Assembly (NCBI GenBank): GCA_043101635.1 | Contig: JBICIE010000260.1 | Coordinates: 1-6,419 of the forward strand | Reading direction: 5' to 3' | Length of the DNA stretch: 6,419 nucleotides | Origin: CAYMJK01 sp043101635 | GTDB lineage: Bacteria > Planctomycetota > Phycisphaerae > Phycisphaerales > UBA1924 | Shown here: positions 1-6,419 of the stretch, in pieces | Layout: each line of letters begins with the position of its first letter | Numbering within the stretch: position 1 is the first letter of the stretch | Notes under the pieces: model-generated | Databases searched by the model: none | What the model was told of the DNA's origin: nothing | What the model saw: the letters and a program-made list of their open reading frames with translations, nothing else | Translations under genes and position numbers: made by a program

Positions 1-1
1 C

Positions 2-832
2 CGCCACGCCTTCCTGGAGACGACCGTCAAGGCGGCCGACAGCGTGATCGCGCTGACGGCCATGCCGCCGCTGGAAATTGCGGGCTCGCCGGTGCTGAAC
101 ATCGAAGGCCGGACGATCGGGGTGGTGACGCGGGCGCCGGGCGATGCGCGAACCGTGATCACGCCGGTGGAAGCGGTGCTCGACATCGCGCTGAGCGACG
201 GGCTGGCGATCGCCGAGTGGTCGGCGGGCAAGCCGCTGCCCGATCCCAGCGCCAACCTCGAGGCCGACATCGCGGCGCTGCGGGCCCTGCCGCGCCCGGA
301 GGGGTTCGAGCCGGCGCCGGAGACGTTCGAGGATCTCACGGTGATCCCCGCGCGCATCGAGCGGACCGAGTCGGGCGAAGTGCGCATCGACGACAAGTTC
401 ACGCTGGAAGGCGCCGGAACGCCGGCGGACCCGTACCTCATCTCGTGGGATCAGCTCGTCAGCGCGGGGCGCACGCTGCGTCCGCGCCAGGGGCAGCGGC
501 AGATCCCCGAGCGGGTCACGATGCTGCACGACAAGTACGTGCGTCTGACAGGCAACATCGCCTTTCCGCTGGCCGAGCCGGAGCCGCGCGATCTGCTGCT
601 GATGCTCAACCAGTGGGACGGCTGCTGCATCGGCATCCCGCCGACGCCGTTCGACGCCATCGAGGTGCGCCTGCTGGAAGCGGCCGACGAGGAGCAGCGT
701 TTCGCGGTCTACGGCTCGGTGACGGGCAAGCTGCAGGTCAGCCCCTATATGGTGGGAGACTGGCTGTACGGCCTCTACGTGATGGAAAACGCCACCTTGA
801 CCCTCCGGCGCGTCGGCGGGCTGGATCAGTAG
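2..832 (+). CDS. Degenerate HtrA-like protease segment fused to DUF3299-like Cys-Cys domain (5' partial)
   Basis: The reading frame is open to the left edge, so the start is missing; 276 residues are visible. Residues about 11-60 look like the end of a trypsin/HtrA-type domain. A stretch reading AGSPVLNIEGRTIGVVT matches the family's serine loop and following strands, and VITPVEAVLDI resembles the HtrA strand and helix after it. Where HtrA has G-N-S-G-G, this protein has E-I-A-G-S, so the nucleophilic Ser is Ala27 and the segment is probably inactive. After a Pro/Glu-rich linker, residues about 130-270 form a second domain resembling DUF3299, with strand VRLTGNIAFPL, then GCCIGIPPTP (Cys208, Cys209) and a C-terminal beta-rich part. 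The Cys pair might bind a metal or form a disulfide; this is a guess. The adaptor gene follows after 23 bases, so the two are probably co-transcribed. The GTG at 44 is an internal codon, not a likely start. Family assignment is by eye; the function is unknown. Confidence 0.8.
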   Translation, partial: RHAFLETTVKAADSVIALTAMPPLEIAGSPVLNIEGRTIGVVTRAPGDARTVITPVEAVLDIALSDGLAIAEWSAGKPLPDPSANLEADIAALRALPRPEGFEPAPETFEDLTVIPARIERTESGEVRIDDKFTLEGAGTPADPYLISWDQLVSAGRTLRPRQGQRQIPERVTMLHDKYVRLTGNIAFPLAEPEPRDLLLMLNQWDGCCIGIPPTPFDAIEVRLLEAADEEQRFAVYGSVTGKLQVSPYMVGDWLYGLYVMENATLTLRRVGGLDQ

Positions 833-843
833 CGCTACAGCGC

Positions 844-847
844 GGAG
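844..847 (+). promoter_or_regulatory. Ribosome binding site (GGAG) for the efflux adaptor
   Basis: GGAG lies 8 bases before the ATG at 856, in the 23-base gap after the preceding stop codon. It decides the adaptor start. The same frame stays open leftward to 217, but that extension overlaps the upstream gene in another frame and reads as low-complexity Arg/Ala/Gly. The ATG at 856 is instead followed directly by a clean signal peptide. Confidence 0.65.
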
Positions 848-855
848 AACACTGC

Positions 856-1995
856 ATGAAGTTCTGGCTGGTGACGATGGCCGCGACGCTTGCGGCGCTT
901 GGCCTTCACGGCGCCGCTTCGGCGCAGGGCGGACCGCCACCGGCGCTGGTGTCGCTGGATGAGGCCCGGATGGAGACCCTGGAGGCCTGGCGCGAGGTGA
1001 CGGGCAAGCTCCGCCCGGCGCGCAACTCTCGCCTGGCTTCCGAGGTCGAGGGTCGCGTGATCGAACTGTTCAAGCGGGAAGGCGCACAGGTCCAGGCGGG
1101 TGAGACCATCGCGCACCTGGAAGACACTCGCGCCCGGCTGGCGCTGGACCGGGCACAGGCGCGGGTCGGCGTCGCCGAAGCGACGCTTCGCGCTGCGACC
1201 GCCGACCGGGACAACGCCGAACGCGACCTTGAGCGGGTCCGGCGATTGCTGGCCGCCGGCGGCGGCAACGAGGCCGAACTCGACACCTTCGAGACGCGCC
1301 TGCAGCGGGCCGAGGCGTCCGTGGCCGAGGCCAAGGCGCAGCTCGACGCCGAAAAGGCCGAGCAGGCGCTGGCGGAGAAGGAACTGGCCGATCACACCAT
1401 CGTCGCGCCGTTCGATGGCTGGGTCGTCGCGCTGGCGACCGAGGTGGGCCAGTGGGTCGATCGGGGCGGCGATGTCGCCGAGATCATCAGTTCCGGGCCT
1501 CTGGAAGCCTGGCTGGAGGTCCCCGAGCAGATCATCTCTCGGGTTCGCCAGCCGGGCGTGCAGCTTCGCATCCGGATTCCTCCGCTGGGGATGACGGTGT
1601 CGAGCATGGATGTGCGGATCGTGCCGCGGGCCGAGGCGTCGGCGCGGCTGTTCCCGACGGTCGTGACCATCGACGACGCCGACGGGCAGATCCGCCCGGG
1701 CATGAGCATCGTCGGGCTGGCTCCGACCGGATTCGACGAGCCGGTGCTGACGGTGCCCAAGGACGCCATCCAGCGGGATACCGCCGGCGAGTTCGTGTTC
1801 TTCAACGCGGGAGGGACAGCGGCTGCGGCCCGAGTGCGGTCGCTGTTTGCGGTGGGTGAGCGGGTCGCGATCCGCTCCGAGTCCTTGCCGCCGGGCGCCA
1901 TGGTCGTCGTCGAGGGCAACGAGCGGCTGTTTCCCGGCCAGCCCCTGCGCACAGCGGGCGCCGACGCCGACGGGCTCGGATCGGAGGGGGGCTGA
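856..1995 (+). CDS. RND efflux periplasmic adaptor subunit (HlyD/AcrA family membrane fusion protein)
   Basis: This 379-residue secreted protein should link the inner-membrane RND permease encoded next to an outer-membrane channel. Residues 1-23 form a signal peptide with a Lys2 n-region, a hydrophobic core and cleavage after Ala-Ser-Ala23. There is no lipobox Cys, so it is not a lipoprotein. The first lipoyl half is at about 58-90 (EVEGRVIELFKREGAQVQAG). It is followed by an Ala/Glu/Arg-rich helical hairpin at about 92-178, presumed to contact the outer-membrane channel. The second lipoyl half begins at about 180 with the family signature TIVAPFDGWV. A beta-barrel spans about 209-285 (LEAWLEVPEQ; IRPGMSIVGL), and a membrane-proximal domain starts near 290 (VLTVPKDAIQ). 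All domains of the family are present in order and the length is normal. It shares an operon with the permease, with overlapping stop and start codons. The substrate cannot be inferred. Confidence 0.95.
   Translation: MKFWLVTMAATLAALGLHGAASAQGGPPPALVSLDEARMETLEAWREVTGKLRPARNSRLASEVEGRVIELFKREGAQVQAGETIAHLEDTRARLALDRAQARVGVAEATLRAATADRDNAERDLERVRRLLAAGGGNEAELDTFETRLQRAEASVAEAKAQLDAEKAEQALAEKELADHTIVAPFDGWVVALATEVGQWVDRGGDVAEIISSGPLEAWLEVPEQIISRVRQPGVQLRIRIPPLGMTVSSMDVRIVPRAEASARLFPTVVTIDDADGQIRPGMSIVGLAPTGFDEPVLTVPKDAIQRDTAGEFVFFNAGGTAAAARVRSLFAVGERVAIRSESLPPGAMVVVEGNERLFPGQPLRTAGADADGLGSEGG
1983..1990 (+). promoter_or_regulatory. Strong Shine-Dalgarno and TGATG coupling site for the RND permease
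   Basis: GGAGGGGG ends 4 bases before the ATG at 1995, inside the last adaptor codons. The adaptor stop TGA (1993-1995) shares its A with the permease ATG (1995-1997). This arrangement favours translational coupling and co-ordinated amounts of adaptor and permease. The site fixes the permease start, which is immediately followed by the expected N-terminal amphipathic stretch and first membrane helix. Confidence 0.75.
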
Positions 1996-4900
1996 TGGAT
2001 CCCGTCCGTTTCGCCATCGCCAAGCCGGTCACGGTGACCGTCGGGGTCATCCTAATCGTGATGTTCGGGCTGATCGGGCTCGGCGCCATCCCGATCCAGC
2101 TCACGCCGACGGTCGACCGGCCGGTCGTGACGGTGACGACGAACTGGCCGGGTCGCAGTCCGCAGGAGGTCGTCGACGAGATCACCAAGGAGCAGGAGGA
2201 GCGGCTCAAGAACGTCGAGGGCGTCAGGAAGATGGTCTCGACGACGCAACAGGGCCGCGTCGAAATCACGCTCGAGTTCACGATCACCACCAACATCGAC
2301 CGGGCCCGCCAGGATGTCTCCGACGCCCTGCGCCAGGTGCCCGAGTACCCCGAGGACGTCGATGAGCCGGTCGTGGTCTCCGCCAACAGCGGCCCGAACA
2401 ACGCGATCACATGGATCATCCTGGATGTCGATCCGGCAACGCTGGAAAGACACCATGGCTTTGACATCACGACCCTGTACGACCTGGTCGACCGTGACAT
2501 CAAGCCGTACCTGGAGCGGACGGCGGGCGTCGCCGAGGTCAACGTGTACGGCGGACGGCCGCGCGAGGTGCGGGTGCTGCTGGATCCGCTGGCCATGGCC
2601 CAGCGCGGGCTGAACCACCTGACGGTGATGAACGCCCTGCGGGCGGAGAATCAGGATGTCTCCGCCGGCACCATCGCCGATGGCAAGCGCGACTACCGCG
2701 TGCGCCTGGTCGGCCAGTTCCGTTCCACCGAGGAGGTCCTGGACACGATCGTGGCCTACGCCGAGGGCGGCCCGGTGCGGGTGCGCGACATCGGCACGGT
2801 CGAGGTCGGCTATGAGAAGCAGCGCGGCTTCGTGCGCTCGTTCGGGCAGCCGTCGCTGGCGATCAACGCGGTGCGCCAGACCGACGCCAACGTCGTGGAG
2901 GTCATGAACGAGCTGCGCCAGCGGCTGGAGGAGATCCGGCGCGACATCCTGCCCTTCCTGCACCCGACCGTCGGGCCCGACCTGCGCCTGCGCATGGTCT
3001 ACGACGAAACCACGTACATCGACTCGGCCGTCGGGCTCGTCACGCAGAATCTCTGGCTCGGCGGCCTGATCGCGGGCACGGTGCTGCTCATCTTCCTGCG
3101 GTCGGTCATCGCGACCGGGGTGATCGCGATGGCGATTCCGATCTCGGTGATCGGCACGTTCCTGGTGATGCTGGTGCTGGGTCGCACCATCAACGTGATC
3201 AGCCTCGCGGGGCTCGCCTTCGCGGTGGGGATGGTGGTGGACAACGCCATCGTGGTGCTGGAGAACATCTACCGCCGGCGCCAGCTCGGCGACGGCCCGC
3301 GCGAGGCGGCCTATCTCGGCGCCAGGGAGGTCTGGGGCGCGGTGCTCGCGTCCACGCTGACGACCATCGCGGTGTTCATCCCGGTGCTGACGATTCAGGA
3401 GGAGGCGGGGCAACTGTTCCGCGACATCTCGCTGGCGATCGTCGGGGCGGTGTTCCTGTCGATGCTGATCTCGATTACGGTCATCCCCGCGGCGTGCTCG
3501 CGCTGGCTGCGGGCCAAGCCGCAGCACCCAGGGCGCGTTGGACATCTCATCGATACGCTGTTCGGCATTGCTCCTGCGGCGGCGTGGTGGGTGCGCACGA
3601 GCACCAGCGGCCTGCACTGGGTCATGACCGGCTGGCGCGGCTGGACGCTGCGCCCGGCCATCATCGTGCTGCTGACCGTCGCCAGCCTGTACGGCGCCAG
3701 GACGCTGGCGCCGCCGCTGGACTACCTGCCGTCGGGCAACCGCAACCTGGTCTTTGGCGGGCTGCTGCTGCCTCCCGGGCAGGCGGTCGAGCAGCAGCGC
3801 AGCCTGGCCGAGCGGATCGAAGCCCAGATCAAGCCCTACGCCGACGCCTCGCTGGCGGACCCGGTGGTGACCGACCACCTGGCGCCGATTCCGTCGCCCA
3901 GCGCACCCGGGGGCGCCTATGAGCCGGTGGCGATCGAGAACTTCTTCATCGGCGCCTTTGGCGGCAGCATGTTCGTCGGCGCCACCAGCCATGATGATGC
4001 GCGCGTGCTCCCGCTGGAGCCGCTGCTGACGACGGCGATGAACTCGCTGTCGAGCGATGTGTTCGGGGGCGCCCGGCAGTCGTCGCTGTTCGGGCGCGGC
4101 GTCGGAGGGAGCTCCAGCATCGATAGCGAGGTCTCCGGCCCGAACCTGCAGCGCGTCATCAAGGCCGCGGAGATGATGTACGGGCTGGCGGGCGCCAAGT
4201 ACGGCTTCGGCGTCGGGGTGACGGCGTCGCCGGGCAACTTCGCAATCAGCCAGCCGGAGACGCGCATCGCCGTCAACGATGTCGGGCGCGAACTGGGCCT
4301 GTCCACCGGGGCGCTGGCGACGGCTGTCCGCGGCCTGTTCGACGGCGCCTACGTCGGCGACTTCCAGCTCAACGGCGAGCCGGTCGACCTGGTGCTGCTC
4401 CCGCTCGGTGGACGGCTGGACTACCTCGAGCAGGTGCGCTCGGTGCCGGTGGCCACCCCGGCGGGCCCGGTGGTGCCGATCGACACGGTGCTGGACATCA
4501 CCCCGGCGCTGGCGCCGCAGGAGATCCGGCGCATTGAAGAGCTTCCGGCGATCACGATCAGCGTGTCGCCGCCGCCGGGCCAGCCGATCGAGGCGATCAT
4601 GGACGAGATCCGGGCCGAGATCGTCGAGCCGGCCCGGAGCGCGGGGATGCTGGACTCGACGATGCGGGTGCGCCTGGAGGGCACGGCGGCCAAGCTCGAC
4701 GAGGTGCGCGCGGCGCTGTTCGGCGGCGCCGGCGACGGCGCCTCGATCCTCTCGACGCCGCTGACGGTCGCGAGCTGGCTCGTGTTCGGCGGCGCGGCGG
4801 CGCTGGCCGCGTTCGTGGGCGTGCGGGCCGTGCAGCGCAAGAACATGGCGCTGCTGTACGGCGCCGCCGGCGCACTGGTGCTGGGGGCCGTCCTGGGGAG

Positions 4901-5555
4901 CCTGAGCTGGTTCGCCGGCGCCGAGCCGCAACTGGTAACCGCCCGGTTCGTCTGGGCTCTGATCGTCGTGTTCCGGCTCATGAGCGCCCTGTTCGAGAGC
5001 TTCATCTATCCGTTCGTCATCATGTTCACGGTGCCGCTGGCGGTCGTCGGGGGCTTCATCGGACTGCGCATCATTCACGACATCACGGCGGCCGATCCGT
5101 ATCTGCGCCCGCAGAACCTCGACACGCTCACGATGCTCGGATTCGTCATCCTCATCGGTGTCGTCGTCAACAACGCCATTCTGCTGGTGCATCAGGCGCT
5201 CAACTTCATGCGCGGCTCCGAGAACGAGCCGATGGCCCCGATCGAGGCCGTCACCGAGTCGGTGCGCACGCGCGTGCGCCCGATTTTCATGAGCACGCTG
5301 ACAAGCTGCGGCGGCATGCTGCCGCTGGTCATCATGCCCGGCGCCGGCTCGGAGATGTACCGCGGGCTCGGGTCGGTCGTGCTCGGCGGACTGCTGGTCT
5401 CGACCTTCTTCACACTGCTGCTGACGCCGCTGCTGTTCAGCCTCGTGCTCGACATGAAGCTGCGCCTGGCCGAAGCCCTGCGCGGGCGTGACGCTCCGGC
5501 GCCGCAGGCCGTCGACATCCCCCAGCCGCTGCGGCCCGCGGCCGAAGTGGCCTGA
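1995..5555 (+). CDS. RND family inner-membrane efflux permease (AcrB/HAE-like), 1186 residues, with two extra helices
   Basis: This is the proton-driven pump of a tripartite efflux system. Helix 1 is at about 12-32, a large periplasmic loop spans 33-350, and helices 2-6 lie at about 353-502. Helix 7 is at about 554-572, a second periplasmic loop spans 573-908, and helices 8-12 lie at about 985-1152. The family's helix-4 motif reads GMVVDNAIVVLENI, keeping Asp416 (AcrB Asp407) but with Asn417 in place of Asp408. In helix 10, VVVNNAILLV has Asn1059 at the AcrB Lys940 position. The helix-11 region RVRPIFMS keeps Arg1093 (AcrB Arg971), with Ser1100 for Thr978. Asp-Asn with Asn is common in SwrC-like RND proteins, so the pump is expected to be active. 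It is longer than the usual 1000-1060 residues, partly through a Pro-rich tail of about 32 residues and mainly through an insertion at about 909-982 with two extra hydrophobic helices. Arg994 lies inside helix 8. The substrate is unknown. The start is fixed by its Shine-Dalgarno and the TGATG overlap. Confidence 0.95.
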   Translation: MDPVRFAIAKPVTVTVGVILIVMFGLIGLGAIPIQLTPTVDRPVVTVTTNWPGRSPQEVVDEITKEQEERLKNVEGVRKMVSTTQQGRVEITLEFTITTNIDRARQDVSDALRQVPEYPEDVDEPVVVSANSGPNNAITWIILDVDPATLERHHGFDITTLYDLVDRDIKPYLERTAGVAEVNVYGGRPREVRVLLDPLAMAQRGLNHLTVMNALRAENQDVSAGTIADGKRDYRVRLVGQFRSTEEVLDTIVAYAEGGPVRVRDIGTVEVGYEKQRGFVRSFGQPSLAINAVRQTDANVVEVMNELRQRLEEIRRDILPFLHPTVGPDLRLRMVYDETTYIDSAVGLVTQNLWLGGLIAGTVLLIFLRSVIATGVIAMAIPISVIGTFLVMLVLGRTINVISLAGLAFAVGMVVDNAIVVLENIYRRRQLGDGPREAAYLGAREVWGAVLASTLTTIAVFIPVLTIQEEAGQLFRDISLAIVGAVFLSMLISITVIPAACSRWLRAKPQHPGRVGHLIDTLFGIAPAAAWWVRTSTSGLHWVMTGWRGWTLRPAIIVLLTVASLYGARTLAPPLDYLPSGNRNLVFGGLLLPPGQAVEQQRSLAERIEAQIKPYADASLADPVVTDHLAPIPSPSAPGGAYEPVAIENFFIGAFGGSMFVGATSHDDARVLPLEPLLTTAMNSLSSDVFGGARQSSLFGRGVGGSSSIDSEVSGPNLQRVIKAAEMMYGLAGAKYGFGVGVTASPGNFAISQPETRIAVNDVGRELGLSTGALATAVRGLFDGAYVGDFQLNGEPVDLVLLPLGGRLDYLEQVRSVPVATPAGPVVPIDTVLDITPALAPQEIRRIEELPAITISVSPPPGQPIEAIMDEIRAEIVEPARSAGMLDSTMRVRLEGTAAKLDEVRAALFGGAGDGASILSTPLTVASWLVFGGAAALAAFVGVRAVQRKNMALLYGAAGALVLGAVLGSLSWFAGAEPQLVTARFVWALIVVFRLMSALFESFIYPFVIMFTVPLAVVGGFIGLRIIHDITAADPYLRPQNLDTLTMLGFVILIGVVVNNAILLVHQALNFMRGSENEPMAPIEAVTESVRTRVRPIFMSTLTSCGGMLPLVIMPGAGSEMYRGLGSVVLGGLLVSTFFTLLLTPLLFSLVLDMKLRLAEALRGRDAPAPQAVDIPQPLRPAAEVA
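4719..4940 (+). other. In-frame insertion with two additional transmembrane helices in the RND permease
   Basis: Residues about 909-982 separate the end of the second periplasmic loop (GTAAKLDEVRAAL) from helix 8 (FVWALIVVF, then the family motif SALFESF). In typical RND pumps these two elements are nearly adjacent. The inserted stretch holds two hydrophobic segments, about 923-943 and 952-974. The turn between them (RAVQRKN) carries three basic residues. Under the positive-inside rule the turn would be cytoplasmic, so the hairpin would enter from and return to the periplasm and leave the topology of helices 8-12 unchanged. The reading frame and base composition are continuous with the rest of the gene. 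The boundaries are approximate and set by eye. Confidence 0.65.
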
Positions 5556-5559
5556 CCGC

Positions 5560-6419
5560 TCAGCCTCCCGGGGTCTGCTCGAGCTTCAGGCGGCGCTGGA
5601 TCAGAGCCCAGGCGACCTCGTCGCACGCCTTGGCGGCGGCGTCGCCGGCCTCATTGGTCGCAACCAGCACGGCGAAACCCTTCTTGGGGGCGGCCCAGAC
5701 CACGCAGTACCACATGGTGTTGGATCCGGTGTGCGCCAGGACCCGCCCTGCCGCCCAGTCGCGGTGCGGAACGCTCCAGCCGAGGGCGTACTCGAAGCCC
5801 TCCGCCGGCGTGTGCAGCCGGCGGAACGTCTCGGGTGCGAGCAGTTCGCCCGTTCCCTCGGCCCCGCGCAGGTGCCACGCGATGTACTTCGCCCAGTCCG
5901 CCAGGGACAGGTGCAGCCGCCCGGCCGGCGACAGCACGGGCGGGTTGTCGGCGGTCCGCCCGGGCTCGACGGGCCGGCCGTACTTGTGGCCGCGGGGCTG
6001 GTCAATCTCATCCTCCGAGCCCGGGGCGCCCCAGCCGGCGGTGGTGATCCCCAGCGGCGCCAGCAGGCGCTCCAGCAGCAGCTTCTCGAACGGCTCGCCG
6101 GCGACCTGCTCGCACATGAGCCCTGCGAGGGCGAAGCCGTAGTTGGAGTACTCGTGCTGCGCGCCTGGCTCGTGCTCGGGCGCGTTCTCGGTGATGCGCT
6201 GCAGCGCGATCCGGCGGGCCTCGGTGGGCGTGCCGGTGTGTGCCCAGAACGTCGCCCATAGAGCCCGCCGCCCGGTCCCCGCCGGCGCCCCGGCTCGGTG
6301 CGAGAGCAACTGCTCCAGCGTGACCTTGCGGTAGCCCTCGTCCATGGCCGGCGCAGCATCCGGGAACACCTCCGCCAGCGTCGAGTCCCAGCGCAGCAGC
6401 CCCTCCTCGACCAGCAGCG
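5560..6419 (-). CDS. Serine hydrolase, class C beta-lactamase / S12 peptidase family (5' partial)
   Basis: The frame is still open at the right edge, so the N-terminus is missing; 285 residues to the TGA at 5562-5560 are visible. The visible part starts with LLVEEGLLRWDSTLAEVFP, the typical stretch soon after the Ser-x-x-Lys active site. Ser-x-x-Lys therefore probably lies just outside the window. VTLEQLLSHRAGAP is the standard family motif that follows. The second catalytic motif Tyr-x-Asn is present as Tyr-Ser-Asn (6142-6150) in HEYSNYGFALAG. The third, the Lys-Thr-Gly equivalent, is His-Thr-Gly-Ser (5722-5733), as in many esterase- or D-aminopeptidase-like members. The protein is probably exported and may act on peptidoglycan peptides, esters or amides; true beta-lactamase activity should not be assumed. 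The GTG at 6369 is internal and not the start. The gene converges on the permease gene with a 4-base gap, and no functional link to the pump is evident. Confidence 0.92.
   Translation of the reverse strand, partial: LLVEEGLLRWDSTLAEVFPDAAPAMDEGYRKVTLEQLLSHRAGAPAGTGRRALWATFWAHTGTPTEARRIALQRITENAPEHEPGAQHEYSNYGFALAGLMCEQVAGEPFEKLLLERLLAPLGITTAGWGAPGSEDEIDQPRGHKYGRPVEPGRTADNPPVLSPAGRLHLSLADWAKYIAWHLRGAEGTGELLAPETFRRLHTPAEGFEYALGWSVPHRDWAAGRVLAHTGSNTMWYCVVWAAPKKGFAVLVATNEAGDAAAKACDEVAWALIQRRLKLEQTPGG

Noticed and set aside
830..837. Perfect palindrome TAGCGCTA at the first gene's stop codon
   Set aside because: Eight bases are too short to support an operator or terminator, and no second copy was noticed near the other gene boundaries.
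217..855. Upstream extension of the adaptor frame, with a possible start at 217
   Set aside because: It overlaps the upstream gene in another frame, reads as low-complexity Arg/Ala/Gly sequence, and would bury the signal peptide that begins at 856.
2052..5192. Open frame of about 1046 codons on the minus strand, opposite the permease
   Set aside because: It is codon-aligned with the permease, so its stops would require the sense codons TTA, CTA or TCA, which are rare in GC-rich DNA. Its left end is exactly a rare CTA Leu codon of the permease (2052-2054). The translation is Arg/His/Asp/Gln-rich with no recognisable domain.
5501..5535. Seven-base inverted repeat GCCGCAG / CTGCGGC near the permease 3' end
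   Set aside because: The loop is 21 bases, no T-tract follows, and such short GC-rich repeats are expected by chance here. It lies inside the coding sequence.
5549..5565. Small hairpin centred on the 4-base gap between the convergent stops
   Set aside because: The stem is only about six pairs with a bulged C and has no T-tract on either side. TGA facing TCA pairs automatically, so the symmetry is partly a consequence of two opposed TGA stops.
5488..6261. Plus-strand open frame of about 257 codons opposite the serine hydrolase
   Set aside because: The minus-strand frame has clear catalytic motifs and family similarity. The plus-strand frame has none and overlaps the end of the permease gene.

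Overview
This window is GC-rich DNA from a diderm (Gram-negative-type) bacterium. A tripartite-pump adaptor and an RND permease presuppose two membranes. The style of the permease's second periplasmic loop, the permease-like neighbours and the Cys-Cys domain of the first gene recall Planctomycetota (Phycisphaerae-like) proteins. That placement is inferred from memory of family sequences and was not tested by a search.

The layout is dense, with four genes and no gene-free stretch longer than about 25 bases. Three genes run rightward as an apparent operon. The first (2-832, 5' end missing) encodes a protein with a degenerate HtrA/trypsin-like tail and a C-terminal domain resembling DUF3299, carrying a Gly-Cys-Cys motif. 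The second (856-1995) encodes a secreted HlyD/AcrA-type periplasmic adaptor. The third (1995-5555) encodes a large RND inner-membrane permease whose start overlaps the adaptor stop in a TGATG junction. A fourth gene (5560-6419, start missing) runs leftward and encodes an S12 / class C beta-lactamase-fold serine hydrolase. Its stop lies only 4 bases from the permease stop.

The adaptor and permease should form a proton-driven efflux pump together with an outer-membrane channel of the TolC type, which is not encoded in the window. The substrate cannot be read from the sequence. The upstream periplasmic-looking protein may be an accessory factor, but this rests only on gene order.

The most unusual signal is in the permease. 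A stretch of about 74 residues just before the canonical eighth membrane helix carries two additional predicted membrane helices joined by an Arg/Lys-rich turn, giving 14 helices instead of the usual 12. The next helix carries an unusual buried arginine. The other point of interest is the loss of the catalytic serine in the protease-like part of the first gene. I see no RNA gene, mobile element, CRISPR array or convincing promoter or terminator.
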